Assembly: GCA_028279405.1 (NCBI GenBank)
Contig: JANQNU010000072.1
Span: 19,570 to 83,569, forward strand
Direction of reading: 5' to 3'
Source of the DNA: Phycisphaerae bacterium
GTDB lineage: Bacteria; Planctomycetota; Phycisphaerae; UBA1845; Fen-1342
DNA: 64,000 nt
Part shown: in pieces, positions 53,027-61,700 of the stretch
Layout of the letters: each line of letters starts with the position of its first letter
How positions within the stretch are numbered: position 1 is the first letter of the stretch
Program-made: the position numbers and the translations under genes
The notes under the pieces: generated by a model
Databases searched by the model: none
What the model was told of the DNA's origin: nothing
The model's input: only the letters and a program-made list of their open reading frames with translations

Positions 53027-53488
53027 TTACGGGTTTGGGATTGGGTTCCTGGAGGTGGCACGGATGCGCGCCAGGACGCGGCCCTGTGCGGCGCGACTGC
53101 CGACCGCGATGAAAACCGTGTCGTCGCCGGCGATGGTGCCGACGATCTCCGGCCATTCGCGTCGGTCCAATTCGACCGCGACGACCTGTGCCGCGCCGAG
53201 GTGCGTGTGAATGACGATCAGGTTCGCACCGACCGGCTTCAGTGATGTGATTAATTCGCTGTCATAGATTCCGGGGCCGTCAATGTCAGCCTCGACCAGC
53301 CGAGCGGCAGGGACGTAGCGACCGCCGACGCGGACCAGACCCAGCTCGCGCACGTCGCGGCTGATGCTGGACTGGTTAGTCTCGATCCCACTTGCCGTAA
53401 GCAACCGAACGATCTCCTCTTGGCTCGACACGGACTGTTGCCGGACGATGCGGAGAATGGCTTCTTGTCGTCGACCTTTTTCGTTCAT
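53027..53488 (-). CDS. argR: Arginine repressor
   Basis: 153 residues, hexameric transcription factor. N-terminal winged helix with the SSQEEIVRLLTASGIETNQSSISRDVRELGLVRVGGRYV motif, and a C-terminal arginine-binding domain with the HTHLGAAQVVAVELDRREWPEIVGTIAGDDTVFIAV stretch. First gene of the arginine operon, so it probably autoregulates. A perfect palindrome at 53509-53526 lies 21 nt upstream. Confidence 0.96.
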   Translation of the reverse strand: MNEKGRRQEAILRIVRQQSVSSQEEIVRLLTASGIETNQSSISRDVRELGLVRVGGRYVPAARLVEADIDGPGIYDSELITSLKPVGANLIVIHTHLGAAQVVAVELDRREWPEIVGTIAGDDTVFIAVGSRAAQGRVLARIRATSRNPIPNP

Positions 53489-53508
53489 GCTGGCGCTATA
53501 TTAATCAC

Positions 53509-53526
53509 CAAGAATGACTATTCTTG
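53509..53526. promoter_or_regulatory. Candidate ARG box (ArgR operator)
   Basis: CAAGAATGACTATTCTTG is a perfect 18-bp inverted repeat (7-bp arms, 4-bp centre) and resembles the classic AT-rich ARG box consensus TGAAT-N-ATTCA. It lies 21 nt upstream of the argR start and within the argR-MarR intergenic region. AT-rich flanks (TTAAT, GCAATATTG) may hold a second, degenerate half. It is the natural operator for the arginine operon. Confidence 0.8.
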
Positions 53527-53668
53527 CAATATTGATCGGCAAGTCAAGGCCATCTGCCCCGTTTTTTTCTCGGACGGTCGAAAGTGCTCGGAAAAGTGAG
53601 CGCGCAGGTTGCCGTTCGGCTTCTGGGTGTTAATATTTAGGAGTACGAAATATTTGGAGTACGAATCG

Positions 53669-54355
53669 ATGACGGATCGGAACGAAAAGCTTGCTGCCGG
53701 GCTCGCGAAGATCGGGCTCGTGTTACGGCATCATGCCTGGGCGCGGGTCGGCGAGTCCGGCCTCAACCCGACGCAGGGGCAGTTGCTGGTGGTGTTGAGG
53801 GCGGGCGGCCCGACCGGGCTCCCGGTGTCGACGCTGGCGGAATCCTTGGCCGTGTCGGCGGCAACCGTGAGTGCGTCCGTATCGGCGCTGGAGCGAAAGG
53901 GGCTCGTGACCAAGCAGCGCGCGACGGACGACGCACGCGTCGTACGGGTCATGCTGACGGATCGCGGACGCTCGGCGGCGGAGCGTTCCGCGCAGTGGCC
54001 CGACTTGCTCCTACAGGCCATCGACACGCTCGACGAGCAGGAGCGCGCCGTCTTCGTGCGCGGGCTGATCAAGATGATCCGCTCGTTGCAGGAGGCAGGC
54101 GCGATTCCCGTCTCGCGAATGTGTCCGTCGTGCGTCTATTTTCGGCCGCACGCGCACCAGGGAAGCCAAACGCCGCACCATTGCAACTATGTCGATGCGC
54201 CGCTGGGCGACGCGGACCTGCGTATTGACTGCGCCGAGCACGAGCCCGTTGAGGCGGCACTGACCGGAAAACTCTGGCAGTTGTTCGTAGAAGGGCAGCC
54301 GCTTGTTGAGACCGGTTCGGGCGATCGGGCGCGTCCGTTGGAGGACACGCGTTGA
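53669..54355 (+). CDS. MarR-family regulator with Cys/His-rich C-terminal tail
   Basis: 228 residues from ATG 53669 (GGAG about 9 nt upstream). Winged helix LNPTQGQLLVVL...STLAESLAVSAATVSASVSALERKGLVTKQRATDDARVVRVMLTDRG is a standard MarR core. Beyond residue 145 there is an unusual tail: MCPSCVYFRPHAHQGSQTPHHCNYVDAPLGDADLRIDCAEHEPV, with four Cys (CxxC, HHC, DC) and several His, suggesting a metal or Fe-S site. It is immediately upstream of the protoglobin gene (53-nt spacer, same direction), so it may sense O2, NO or redox state and control it. Confidence 0.85.
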   Translation: MTDRNEKLAAGLAKIGLVLRHHAWARVGESGLNPTQGQLLVVLRAGGPTGLPVSTLAESLAVSAATVSASVSALERKGLVTKQRATDDARVVRVMLTDRGRSAAERSAQWPDLLLQAIDTLDEQERAVFVRGLIKMIRSLQEAGAIPVSRMCPSCVYFRPHAHQGSQTPHHCNYVDAPLGDADLRIDCAEHEPVEAALTGKLWQLFVEGQPLVETGSGDRARPLEDTR

Positions 54356-54408
54356 CGACCATGCGGGTTACTGAATCAACCTGTTCCTGTTCTGCAAGGA
54401 GATGACAA

Positions 54409-55110
54409 ATGCAACGAATGAAGACTGGATCGATGCTGATGGTGCTTGTGGCGGTAGGCGGATTCTCGTTGTTGCTGGCCCGTCAGCCGGACGAGTTGGG
54501 GCAGCGACCGAGCCGTCCCGGGCCGGACCAGATTCCGGGCTACACGTACGGACGCTCCGAGGTGGCGCGTTCGCCGGTCACGCTCGCGGACCTGGAGTCG
54601 CTGAAGAAATCGCTACTGTTCACCGAGGAGGATGTGCGGTATCTGCGCATGTCGAAGCCGATCCTCGCAGACCAGGTCGACGACATCCTCGACGTCTGGT
54701 ACGGGTTCGTCGGTTCCACGCCGGAATTGGTGTACTTCTTCGGGAACAAGCAAACGGGTAAGCCGGAGCCGCGCTATCTTGCCCGCGTGCGGGCACGGTT
54801 CGGGCAGTGGATTCTGGACACGGCGGACGCGAACTACGACCAGGCCTGGCTCGACTACCAGCACGAGATCGGGCTGCGACACCATAAGCTGAAAAAGAAC
54901 GTCGTCGATCAGGCATCGAGCGTGCCGCAGATCAACTACCGGTACATTCCGGCGCTGACAATCCCCGTCACGACGACGCTGAAGCCGTTTCTTGCGAAGA
55001 AAGGCGCGTCGGCAGCCGACGTCGAAAAGATGCACGCTGCGTGGGTCAAATCAGTGCTGTTGCAATCGATTCTCTGGGGTCATCCCTACATCAAGGACGG
55101 CGAGTTCTAA
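54409..55110 (+). CDS. Protoglobin-domain protein with N-terminal signal anchor
   Basis: 233 residues. Strong AAGGAG site 7 nt before the ATG. The N terminus (MLMVLVAVGGFSLLLA) is a signal peptide or membrane anchor. Residues about 40-230 match the protoglobin fold: IPGYTYGRSEVARSPVTLADLESLKKSLLFTEEDVRYLRM, FVGSTPELVYFF, and heme-pocket WLDYQHEIGLRHHKLKKN, where a His of RHH would be the proximal ligand, then YIPALTIPVT and LLQSILWGHPYIK. Stand-alone protoglobins bind O2, CO and NO. An extracytoplasmic one is unusual. Cotranscribed with the MarR regulator. Confidence 0.85.
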   Translation: MQRMKTGSMLMVLVAVGGFSLLLARQPDELGQRPSRPGPDQIPGYTYGRSEVARSPVTLADLESLKKSLLFTEEDVRYLRMSKPILADQVDDILDVWYGFVGSTPELVYFFGNKQTGKPEPRYLARVRARFGQWILDTADANYDQAWLDYQHEIGLRHHKLKKNVVDQASSVPQINYRYIPALTIPVTTTLKPFLAKKGASAADVEKMHAAWVKSVLLQSILWGHPYIKDGEF

Positions 55111-55348
55111 GGCCACTGGAGCTACCCGCGTACGTGTCAGTCCCCCACCCCAAGATAGGGTGGGGGGGAGCAAGCTCCCTCTGCGAGGCCTGCGTCTACG
55201 CCGTGGGCCCCTGCGCGCACCGAGCACTTAACCGAACAAGTCGCGAGCGCGAGAGCGGTCATTGGCGGACGAGACGCCCGTCCCGCCCTGGTCTTTTTGG
55301 TAGGGTGCGTTCCAGCCGCGAATCGAAGTGCTTGCCGCGCGCACGCCG
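55111..55348 (+). repeat. Divergent repeat unit after the protoglobin gene
   Basis: Palindrome CCCCCACCC...GGGTGGGGG (about 55142-55168), degenerate module B with hairpin arms GGCCTGCG/CGTGGGCC (55187-55209, two G-U-type pairs), a GGCGGACGAGACGCCCGTCC palindrome (about 55263-55282), and TAGGGTGCGTTCC (about 55303). No gene apart from the start of the next. Confidence 0.78.
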
Positions 55349-56104
55349 ATGATCGATGATGGCGGAATGGGATCGGCAAGGCGCGACTTCTCGAACAGTC
55401 GATACGGAGTGCTGCCGTTTCGGGAAGCGGGGATCTTGCTGCCGTTTGGACGCCGGAGCTTTCTGCCGGCGATCGTCGATCGCTTCGGCGGCCGCACGAT
55501 TCCGATGGGGGACAACACTGATCGGGAAGCGTTCGACCTGCCCGAACACGCGGTGACCGTGGTCTACTCCGGCATGGGTTCGCCGGCGACGGCCAACGCG
55601 TTGGAGAAGGCCGCCGCCAACGGGATCCGGCGCGTCGTGCTCCTCGGGGCTTGCGGTGGCGTCTCGGCGGACGTTCGAGTCGGTGATATCGTGGTCCCCA
55701 CAGAAGCGCTTCGTGGCGAGGGAACATCGCGCTATTACCGTTCGGCGGAGATCCCCGCGTTGCCGAACGGCAGGCTGTGTGAGCGGGTTGCCGCCAGCGC
55801 GCGGGAGCGTTGTCGATCGACGATTCACACAGGAGCGGTGTTCACGACCGACGCGTCCTACCGACAGGGCCCCGAAGTCTACGAAAACGACCGCGAAGTC
55901 GTGGGAGTCGATTGCGAGTGCGCCGCGGCATTCATCGTCGCCGAATCGCTCGGCGTGCAACTCGCCGCGATCTTCTTCTGCACGGACAACGTTCGCTTGA
56001 CCGACCCCGAGGACCGTAGCCGAAAGGGGCTCGAAAGCCCGGCCGTCAAAGCCGCGTTCGAGGCTGCGACGGACGTCGCGCTGGAAGTGCTTGGCACACG
56101 TTGA
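55349..56104 (+). CDS. Nucleoside phosphorylase (PNP/UDP family)
   Basis: 251 residues from ATG 55349; GTG 55328 and ATG 55367 are also in frame and the true start is uncertain. Phosphorylase superfamily I: VVYSGMGSPATANALEKAAANGIRRVVLLGACGGVSADVRVGDIVVPTEALRGEGTS with the phosphate-binding GMGSPA and GACGG, and VGVDCECAAAFIVAESLGVQLAAIFFCTDN, where Cys-Glu-Cys-Ala takes the place of the usual M-E-x-A ribose-binding Glu region. Family role: reversible phosphorolysis of purine or uracil nucleosides, or MTA; specificity unresolved. Confidence 0.85.
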   Translation: MIDDGGMGSARRDFSNSRYGVLPFREAGILLPFGRRSFLPAIVDRFGGRTIPMGDNTDREAFDLPEHAVTVVYSGMGSPATANALEKAAANGIRRVVLLGACGGVSADVRVGDIVVPTEALRGEGTSRYYRSAEIPALPNGRLCERVAASARERCRSTIHTGAVFTTDASYRQGPEVYENDREVVGVDCECAAAFIVAESLGVQLAAIFFCTDNVRLTDPEDRSRKGLESPAVKAAFEAATDVALEVLGTR

Positions 56105-56484
56105 AAGGAACGAAACCGTGCGTCATCTGCCCTGCCATTGGGACCAGGGTTTGAGTTTATGGTTGCTTGTTAATGAGGCTTCCAAACGGGTCGCGAGCGA
56201 GCGAGCGGTACTGGCGGCTTGTCCGCCAGTGTTGGGTACGTACGTTTGATCAAGTCGCTAGCGGAGTCAGCGAATATTGCACAAACACGCCCTGAACACT
56301 GGTAGCAAGCTACCAGTGCCATCCAGCCGTCGCGAGTGACGTTGACCGCCCGCTCGCGCTCGCGGCTCGCTATGAGTGCCTAGTTGGTGCGCTCCTTGAA
56401 GGGAACGCACCCTGCGTTGCCAAGCATATTGTCGATAGTGTGGGAGCCCCAGGGTTCTACTCGGGGGACACAGCGGTTTGGCGG
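56105..56484 (+). repeat. Repeat-rich gap
   Basis: No gene. ACTGGCGG...CCGCCAGT in inverted orientation (about 56209-56230), a CACTGGTAGCAAGCTACCAGTG palindrome (about 56297-56318), GAGCGAGCGAG-like fragments at 56190 and 56355, and a TGCGCTCCTTGAAGGGAACGC hairpin (about 56388-56409). Confidence 0.8.
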
Positions 56485-58440
56485 CTAGACGGTCGCGGCG
56501 GGGGAGCGGTAGAGGGCGACGAAGAGCGGGCAGCGCTCCAGCAGCTCGGCTTGCGTACCGATGTCCACGATCCGGCCGGCGTCCATCACGACGATCCGGT
56601 CGGCCATGTCCATCACTGTGTGACGGTGGGCGATCAGAAACGTCGTGCGCCCGCGGCGTAGTTCATCGAGGGCTTCGTGAATCTTTCGCTCACTTTCGGC
56701 GTCGATCTCGCTCGTGGCTTCGTCGAAGATGACGATCGACGCCGGCTTCAGGAAGGCGCGCGCGATCGACAGGCGTTGCCGTTGACCGCCGGACAGCGTC
56801 GTACCGAATTCACCGACGCGCGTATCGTATCCCTGCGGCAAACGGTCGACGAAATCGGCATGCGCCTGTTCGACTGCCTGCCGGATCCGTGCTTCGGTCG
56901 CGTCGAGATCTCCGTAGCGCAGATTCTCACGGACCGAGCGAGCGAAGATCACCGGCCGTTGGTCGACGATCGCGATCTGGCCGCGCAATGCCCGCAGGCT
57001 CATTTTGCGGACGTCCTCGCCGTCGATCCGGATCGTGCCCTGTTGCAGTTCGAGCAGTCGCGGAAGGAGCCGCAGCAGCGTTGACTTGCCGGAGCCGTTG
57101 GGGCCGACGATCGCGATGCACTCGCCGGGTTGGGCCACAAACGACACGTCATCGAGTACGCGCTGGCCTTCGGGGTGATATCGAAAACGCAGCGCGTCGA
57201 ACTCGACCAGCGGTGCGGTGGGGCCGGTCGCGACCGGTTCGCCGTTGGTGCCGGCGGGGACGAGTTCCCGTGATACGCCGCGGTGCTCCTCGGCGGTGTC
57301 GAGGAAGCGGAAGATACGATGGGCCCCGGCGCTCGAGCGCTGTACCATGTTGTAGACATTCGCGATCTTTCGGATCGGGTCGAGCATTGCGGCCAGCAGC
57401 CCGACCATCAGCAAGAAGCGTGAGGCTTCGAGTTCGCCGACAAACACCCGGCCTGCCAGCCAGACGATTCCGCACGAGGCCGCCAGTATGCCGACGACTT
57501 CGATCAACGGCGAGCTGATGGCCTCGATCCAGAACAGCTTGAGCTGGTGTTTCAGCATGCTGCGCTCGAGCTGCCACATTCGCCGACGCTCGTGATTTTC
57601 GCGGTTGTAGCTTTTGACCGCGCTGATGCCCTGTAGCGTTTCCTCGAGCGTACCGAGCATCAGTCCGTAGCCTTCGAGCAGTCGGACGGTCGCTTTTCGG
57701 ACGCGCCGGCCGAAGTACCAGAGCAGTCCGACCGCCGGCGGTGCGATGCCGAGCGCCACGAGCGTCAGCTTGGCGTCCAGCACGAACGCGACGCACAGGA
57801 CGGCCACGGCTTTTAGCGGCTCGCGCGCGACTTTTCCGAAGAGCGTGACGACGCCGAGGAAAACTTCGCGCACATCCGACAGAAATTGGCTGATGACGCT
57901 CGAAAGCTCCTCGTTGACGGTCGTCATGGGCACAAACAGCGCCTTGCGATACATTTTTCGGCGAAGGTCCATGATCATTCGCTGGGACGCGTTCAGCACC
58001 GCGTACTGCGAGAGGACGCGGCAAATGTTGCCGAGGATGTTAATTGAGAGCAGGACGGCAAGCAGCAGCATGAGGGTCGTCATACGGCTGTTCGAGGAAT
58101 TGGCTTGCGGGAACCACTGTGCTGTCCACTCGAGCGTGCCGGCATACCATTTGCCGGCTTCGTGCGCGGTTGCGGCCCGTTCGAGCAGGGCGTCGTGCAG
58201 GCTGCGGTCCTCGACCACCACGCTCAGCACCGGGAGAATACCGGCGAGGCTGGTGGCGTAGGTCAGCGCGACGCCGAACCCGAGGAGAATGCCCAGGCTC
58301 ATCATTCGTCGATGCGGACGAACCAGCGCGAGCATTCGCCAGAAGGCATCGCGCAATTCTGAGCGGGTCGGCTGCGCCCGCCACCGGTCGGTGGGGGACT
58401 GGGCCGGGGGCTCGGCACCGGGCAATGGGGTTCCGTTCAT
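56485..58440 (-). CDS. MsbA-type ABC exporter (fused permease and ATPase)
   Basis: 651 residues from ATG 58440 (ATG 58491 gives 17 more residues). Type IV ABC exporter half-transporter: six hydrophobic segments between about residues 45 and 330 (including MMSLGILLGFGVALTYATSLAGILPVLSVV, LMLLLAVLLSINILGNICRVLS, AVLCVAFVLDAKLTLVALGIAPPAVGLLWY, VVGILAASCGIVWLAGRVF). The nucleotide-binding domain has Walker A IVGPNGSGKSTLL, Q-loop, signature TLSGGQRQRLSIARA, Walker B IVIFDEATSEIDAE and H-loop IAHRHTV. Substrate unknown; lipid A core or polysaccharide-lipid export is the usual role. Divergent from the coiled-coil gene. Confidence 0.93.
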   Translation of the reverse strand: MNGTPLPGAEPPAQSPTDRWRAQPTRSELRDAFWRMLALVRPHRRMMSLGILLGFGVALTYATSLAGILPVLSVVVEDRSLHDALLERAATAHEAGKWYAGTLEWTAQWFPQANSSNSRMTTLMLLLAVLLSINILGNICRVLSQYAVLNASQRMIMDLRRKMYRKALFVPMTTVNEELSSVISQFLSDVREVFLGVVTLFGKVAREPLKAVAVLCVAFVLDAKLTLVALGIAPPAVGLLWYFGRRVRKATVRLLEGYGLMLGTLEETLQGISAVKSYNRENHERRRMWQLERSMLKHQLKLFWIEAISSPLIEVVGILAASCGIVWLAGRVFVGELEASRFLLMVGLLAAMLDPIRKIANVYNMVQRSSAGAHRIFRFLDTAEEHRGVSRELVPAGTNGEPVATGPTAPLVEFDALRFRYHPEGQRVLDDVSFVAQPGECIAIVGPNGSGKSTLLRLLPRLLELQQGTIRIDGEDVRKMSLRALRGQIAIVDQRPVIFARSVRENLRYGDLDATEARIRQAVEQAHADFVDRLPQGYDTRVGEFGTTLSGGQRQRLSIARAFLKPASIVIFDEATSEIDAESERKIHEALDELRRGRTTFLIAHRHTVMDMADRIVVMDAGRIVDIGTQAELLERCPLFVALYRSPAATV

Positions 58441-58729
58441 ACGTCCTCGAAGCCGGCCGACGGGGGTCCAGGGCCTCTCGCGGGCCGACATAGCGGTTCA
58501 GGATCCGGGTCGGTGTCCAATCGGGTCATGATACGGGCTCCAGCGATGGTGTCGAGGCGGGTCTGGTCGGGACGGATTCTGGAACCAGAGGCGGCTCGGC
58601 GCACGAAGTGCGCATTTGTCCTCGAAAGCTTCGGCGTCGATACATACAATGGTACGCTGCCTCGATCCGCAACCCCTGGCGGTTCGGGCGGTTGGGTATT
58701 TGTGTGCGCACACGAGAACGTGGGAGCGA

Positions 58730-61700
58730 ATGGCACCACCGCCGGACGAATCCCCCCTGACGCCGGAAACAGGCCCCGCGCCGCCTCCGGCCGAACCTGC
58801 CGACCCATCGCGGTTCATTGCTTCCGCGGGCCAGGCACGCGCTGCGCGCTCCGACACGACGCCTGGTGAGGCTGTTCCGCCAAAGCCCGATGCGCTGCAT
58901 GGTGAGCCGGCCAACGGTACGTCCGCTCGCGGCGACAACGTTCGTCCCTTGATCGAGGAGGTGCGGCAGCGGCTCGCGGAGCTGAACGAGCGCGAGTATG
59001 CGCTGCGCCGACGCGAGTACGAACTCGAACAACTGCATCGGAAACTGCAGCAGGCCGCGGAGGAGTCGGCCGAGGACCACTTCAACGCGTGGGAGGAGCG
59101 CCTGCTGCAACGCAGCGCTGAATTGGACCGCGAAGCGCTGGATATCACGGGCCGCGGTGCGGAGCTGGCGCAACGTCAGCAGGCGCTCGAGCGCCGGCTG
59201 CACGAGATCGACCGCCAGAAGGAGGAGTTGGGCGAGCGTGAGCGGGGTTTGGCGGATCAGCGCGAGGCCTTGCTCGAACAACGTTCCCGTGACCGGGCCA
59301 ATCTGACGCGTCGGATCGAGGTGATCCGAGCGAGCGAGGCGGAACTCGAACGCCGAATGACGAAGGCGCGGGACGAGATTCGCCAGGAGCGCGATCGGCT
59401 GGCGGATGAGAAAGGCGCCCAGCAGCAACAGGTTGCGGAGGTCAGCAACGAGGCGGCGCAGCTGGAGCGACGCACGTCGCAACTCGAGAATCGCGAACAG
59501 CAGCTCGAGTCCCGTTTGCGTGATCTGGAACAGCAGCAGATGAAGCTCGCGTCCGAACGGACCGAGATGCAGAGCCGGTTGCTCGAGGCAGAGCAGGCGG
59601 CGAAGGCTGCCGAGCAGGCACGTGAGTCCTACGTTCAGAAGCACCGACAGCTTTCGGGCAACGCCGAGGAGCTGCGCGTCGAGAACGAACGGCTGGACGA
59701 GATTCGCGCCGCGTTGCAGCACGAGCGCGAGCGGCTGGCGCAGGAGCGGTCGCGCCACTCGGTGGAGATCGAGAACTACTCGACGCAGACGAACGAGCTG
59801 GAATCGAAGGACGAGGTCCTGCGGGCCCGCGAGCAGACTGTGGCGCGCTCGTTCGCCGAGCTGAAGCAAAAGCAGGCTGAGATTGCCGCGGCCCGCACCG
59901 CGCTGGAAGCGCAGCAGGTCGAGGCCGAGCAATTGCGGGATGCGGCGGACAAGGCTCGACAGAGCTTTCTGGAGCGCCACAAGCAGCTTGAAGCGACCGA
60001 CAGCCGGTTGCGCGAGCAGGCCCAGGTGCACCGTCAGCAGGAGGAGCAGCTACGCGAACAGCGCGAGAAGGTCGAACGCGAACGACAAACACTGCATGAA
60101 CAGGCGGCCGGGTTGGAACGCCGAACGGTCGAGCTGGATGATCGCGGACGCGACCTCGGGCAGCGCGAGTCCAGTCTGGGGCAACGGCTGACGGCGCTCG
60201 AGGACGAGCGCGAAGCGTTGAACGCCGAGCGCAAGGAACTCAACACACTGCGCGGCGATGCCGAGCGGGCGCGTGTCGAAGCGGAGTCCTCGCGCGACCG
60301 ATTCGAGGACCTGCAACGGGAGCTGGCCAATCGGGAGCGCGACCAGCAGCAGGAAAAGCAGGCGCTCGAGCAGCAGCGCAACGCGTTGACCGCTCAGCGC
60401 GAAGAGTTGCTTGAGCAGCGCGCGGCCCACCAGCAGCGCGAGCAGACGTTGGCTGTCGAAGGCGACAAGCTGACGCAGCGGGAGCAGGAACTCGAGAAGC
60501 AGGTCGAGCGCGCAGCGGCGCTCGAGCAGCAACTCGGCGAGAAGCGTGCGTCGGTCGACCAGATGCTGGCGCGTGCCGAAGAGGTCGAGCGGGCGGCGGA
60601 GGGAACGCGCGACGAACTGTTCCGCCAGCGCGAGCAACTCGAGGTACGTGAAGCGGCGGTCCGGCATGACGCGATGTCGCTCGAAGTCGAGCGGAAGCAA
60701 TTCGAGCGTGACCGCAAGCAGCTCGACCAACGGCTCGATGAGCTGGGTACGCAGCAGGGGACGCTCGATGCACAGCTGGCGACGGCGCGTGCCGAACTCG
60801 AAGAGCAGTATCAGCGCGTGCGTGGGGCGGCCGGGGCTGTGGCTGCGGCGCCGGTGCGGTGGTGGGGGCGCAGTCTGGCATTGGCGACGTGCTTCGGGAT
60901 CGCGGTAGGTGCCTTGTGGTTCACGATCGACGAGCCGCAATTCGAAGTCGTTCAGCCGATGCGGATCGCGAGCAGCATTCGAACGCCGGAGGTTGCGGTG
61001 GGGCATCACGCTGACCGGCTGCGAAACCTCATGACGGACGCTGAAGTCCTCGAGCCGGCGCTGGTGGCGTACTTGCAGCGCGCACGGCGTGACGGCCGGT
61101 TGCAGATCGACGCCGAGGCGTTGTCGTCACAGTTGTCGGTGAGTATCACGAGCGCGGATTCGGACGCCGCCCGTAACGTGCTGGCGACACTCGCGGAGAC
61201 GTATCGGTCGACGTATGTCGAGGACGGATTTCTGTCGACGTTGCCGCCATACTTCGAGCAGTTGCGTGCGCGGGCGCGGGCGCTGGATCGCGAGCGGCGA
61301 CAGGTCAGCGACGGGCTCCAGAATGCCTCGGACCGGCTGACGGCGACGCCGGAGGTTGAGTCGCGCGAGTCGGTGCAGCGTGTGATCGATGAGCTGCGGA
61401 ACAAGCACGCCGGCAGCGTCCGGAGTGTCGCCACGGTACGGGCACGCCTGGCAGCGCTGATGGGCGGGACGGCGCCGCTGGGGGTGATCGAGCCGGCGGC
61501 CTATGAGGAGCGGCTCACCGCAGACCCGATGATGCTGGAAGACCGCCAGGAGTTGGCTGCCGCAAGTACGGAGTATCGTATCGAGCTGTCGGTGGCGCTA
61601 AGCACGGTGAAGGGGCCGGTCGAGGAATTACGCAACGTCGTGACAGGATTCTCCGCGACCGTTGCCGAGCAGCGCGCGTTGAATCCGCCGGAGTCGGTGG

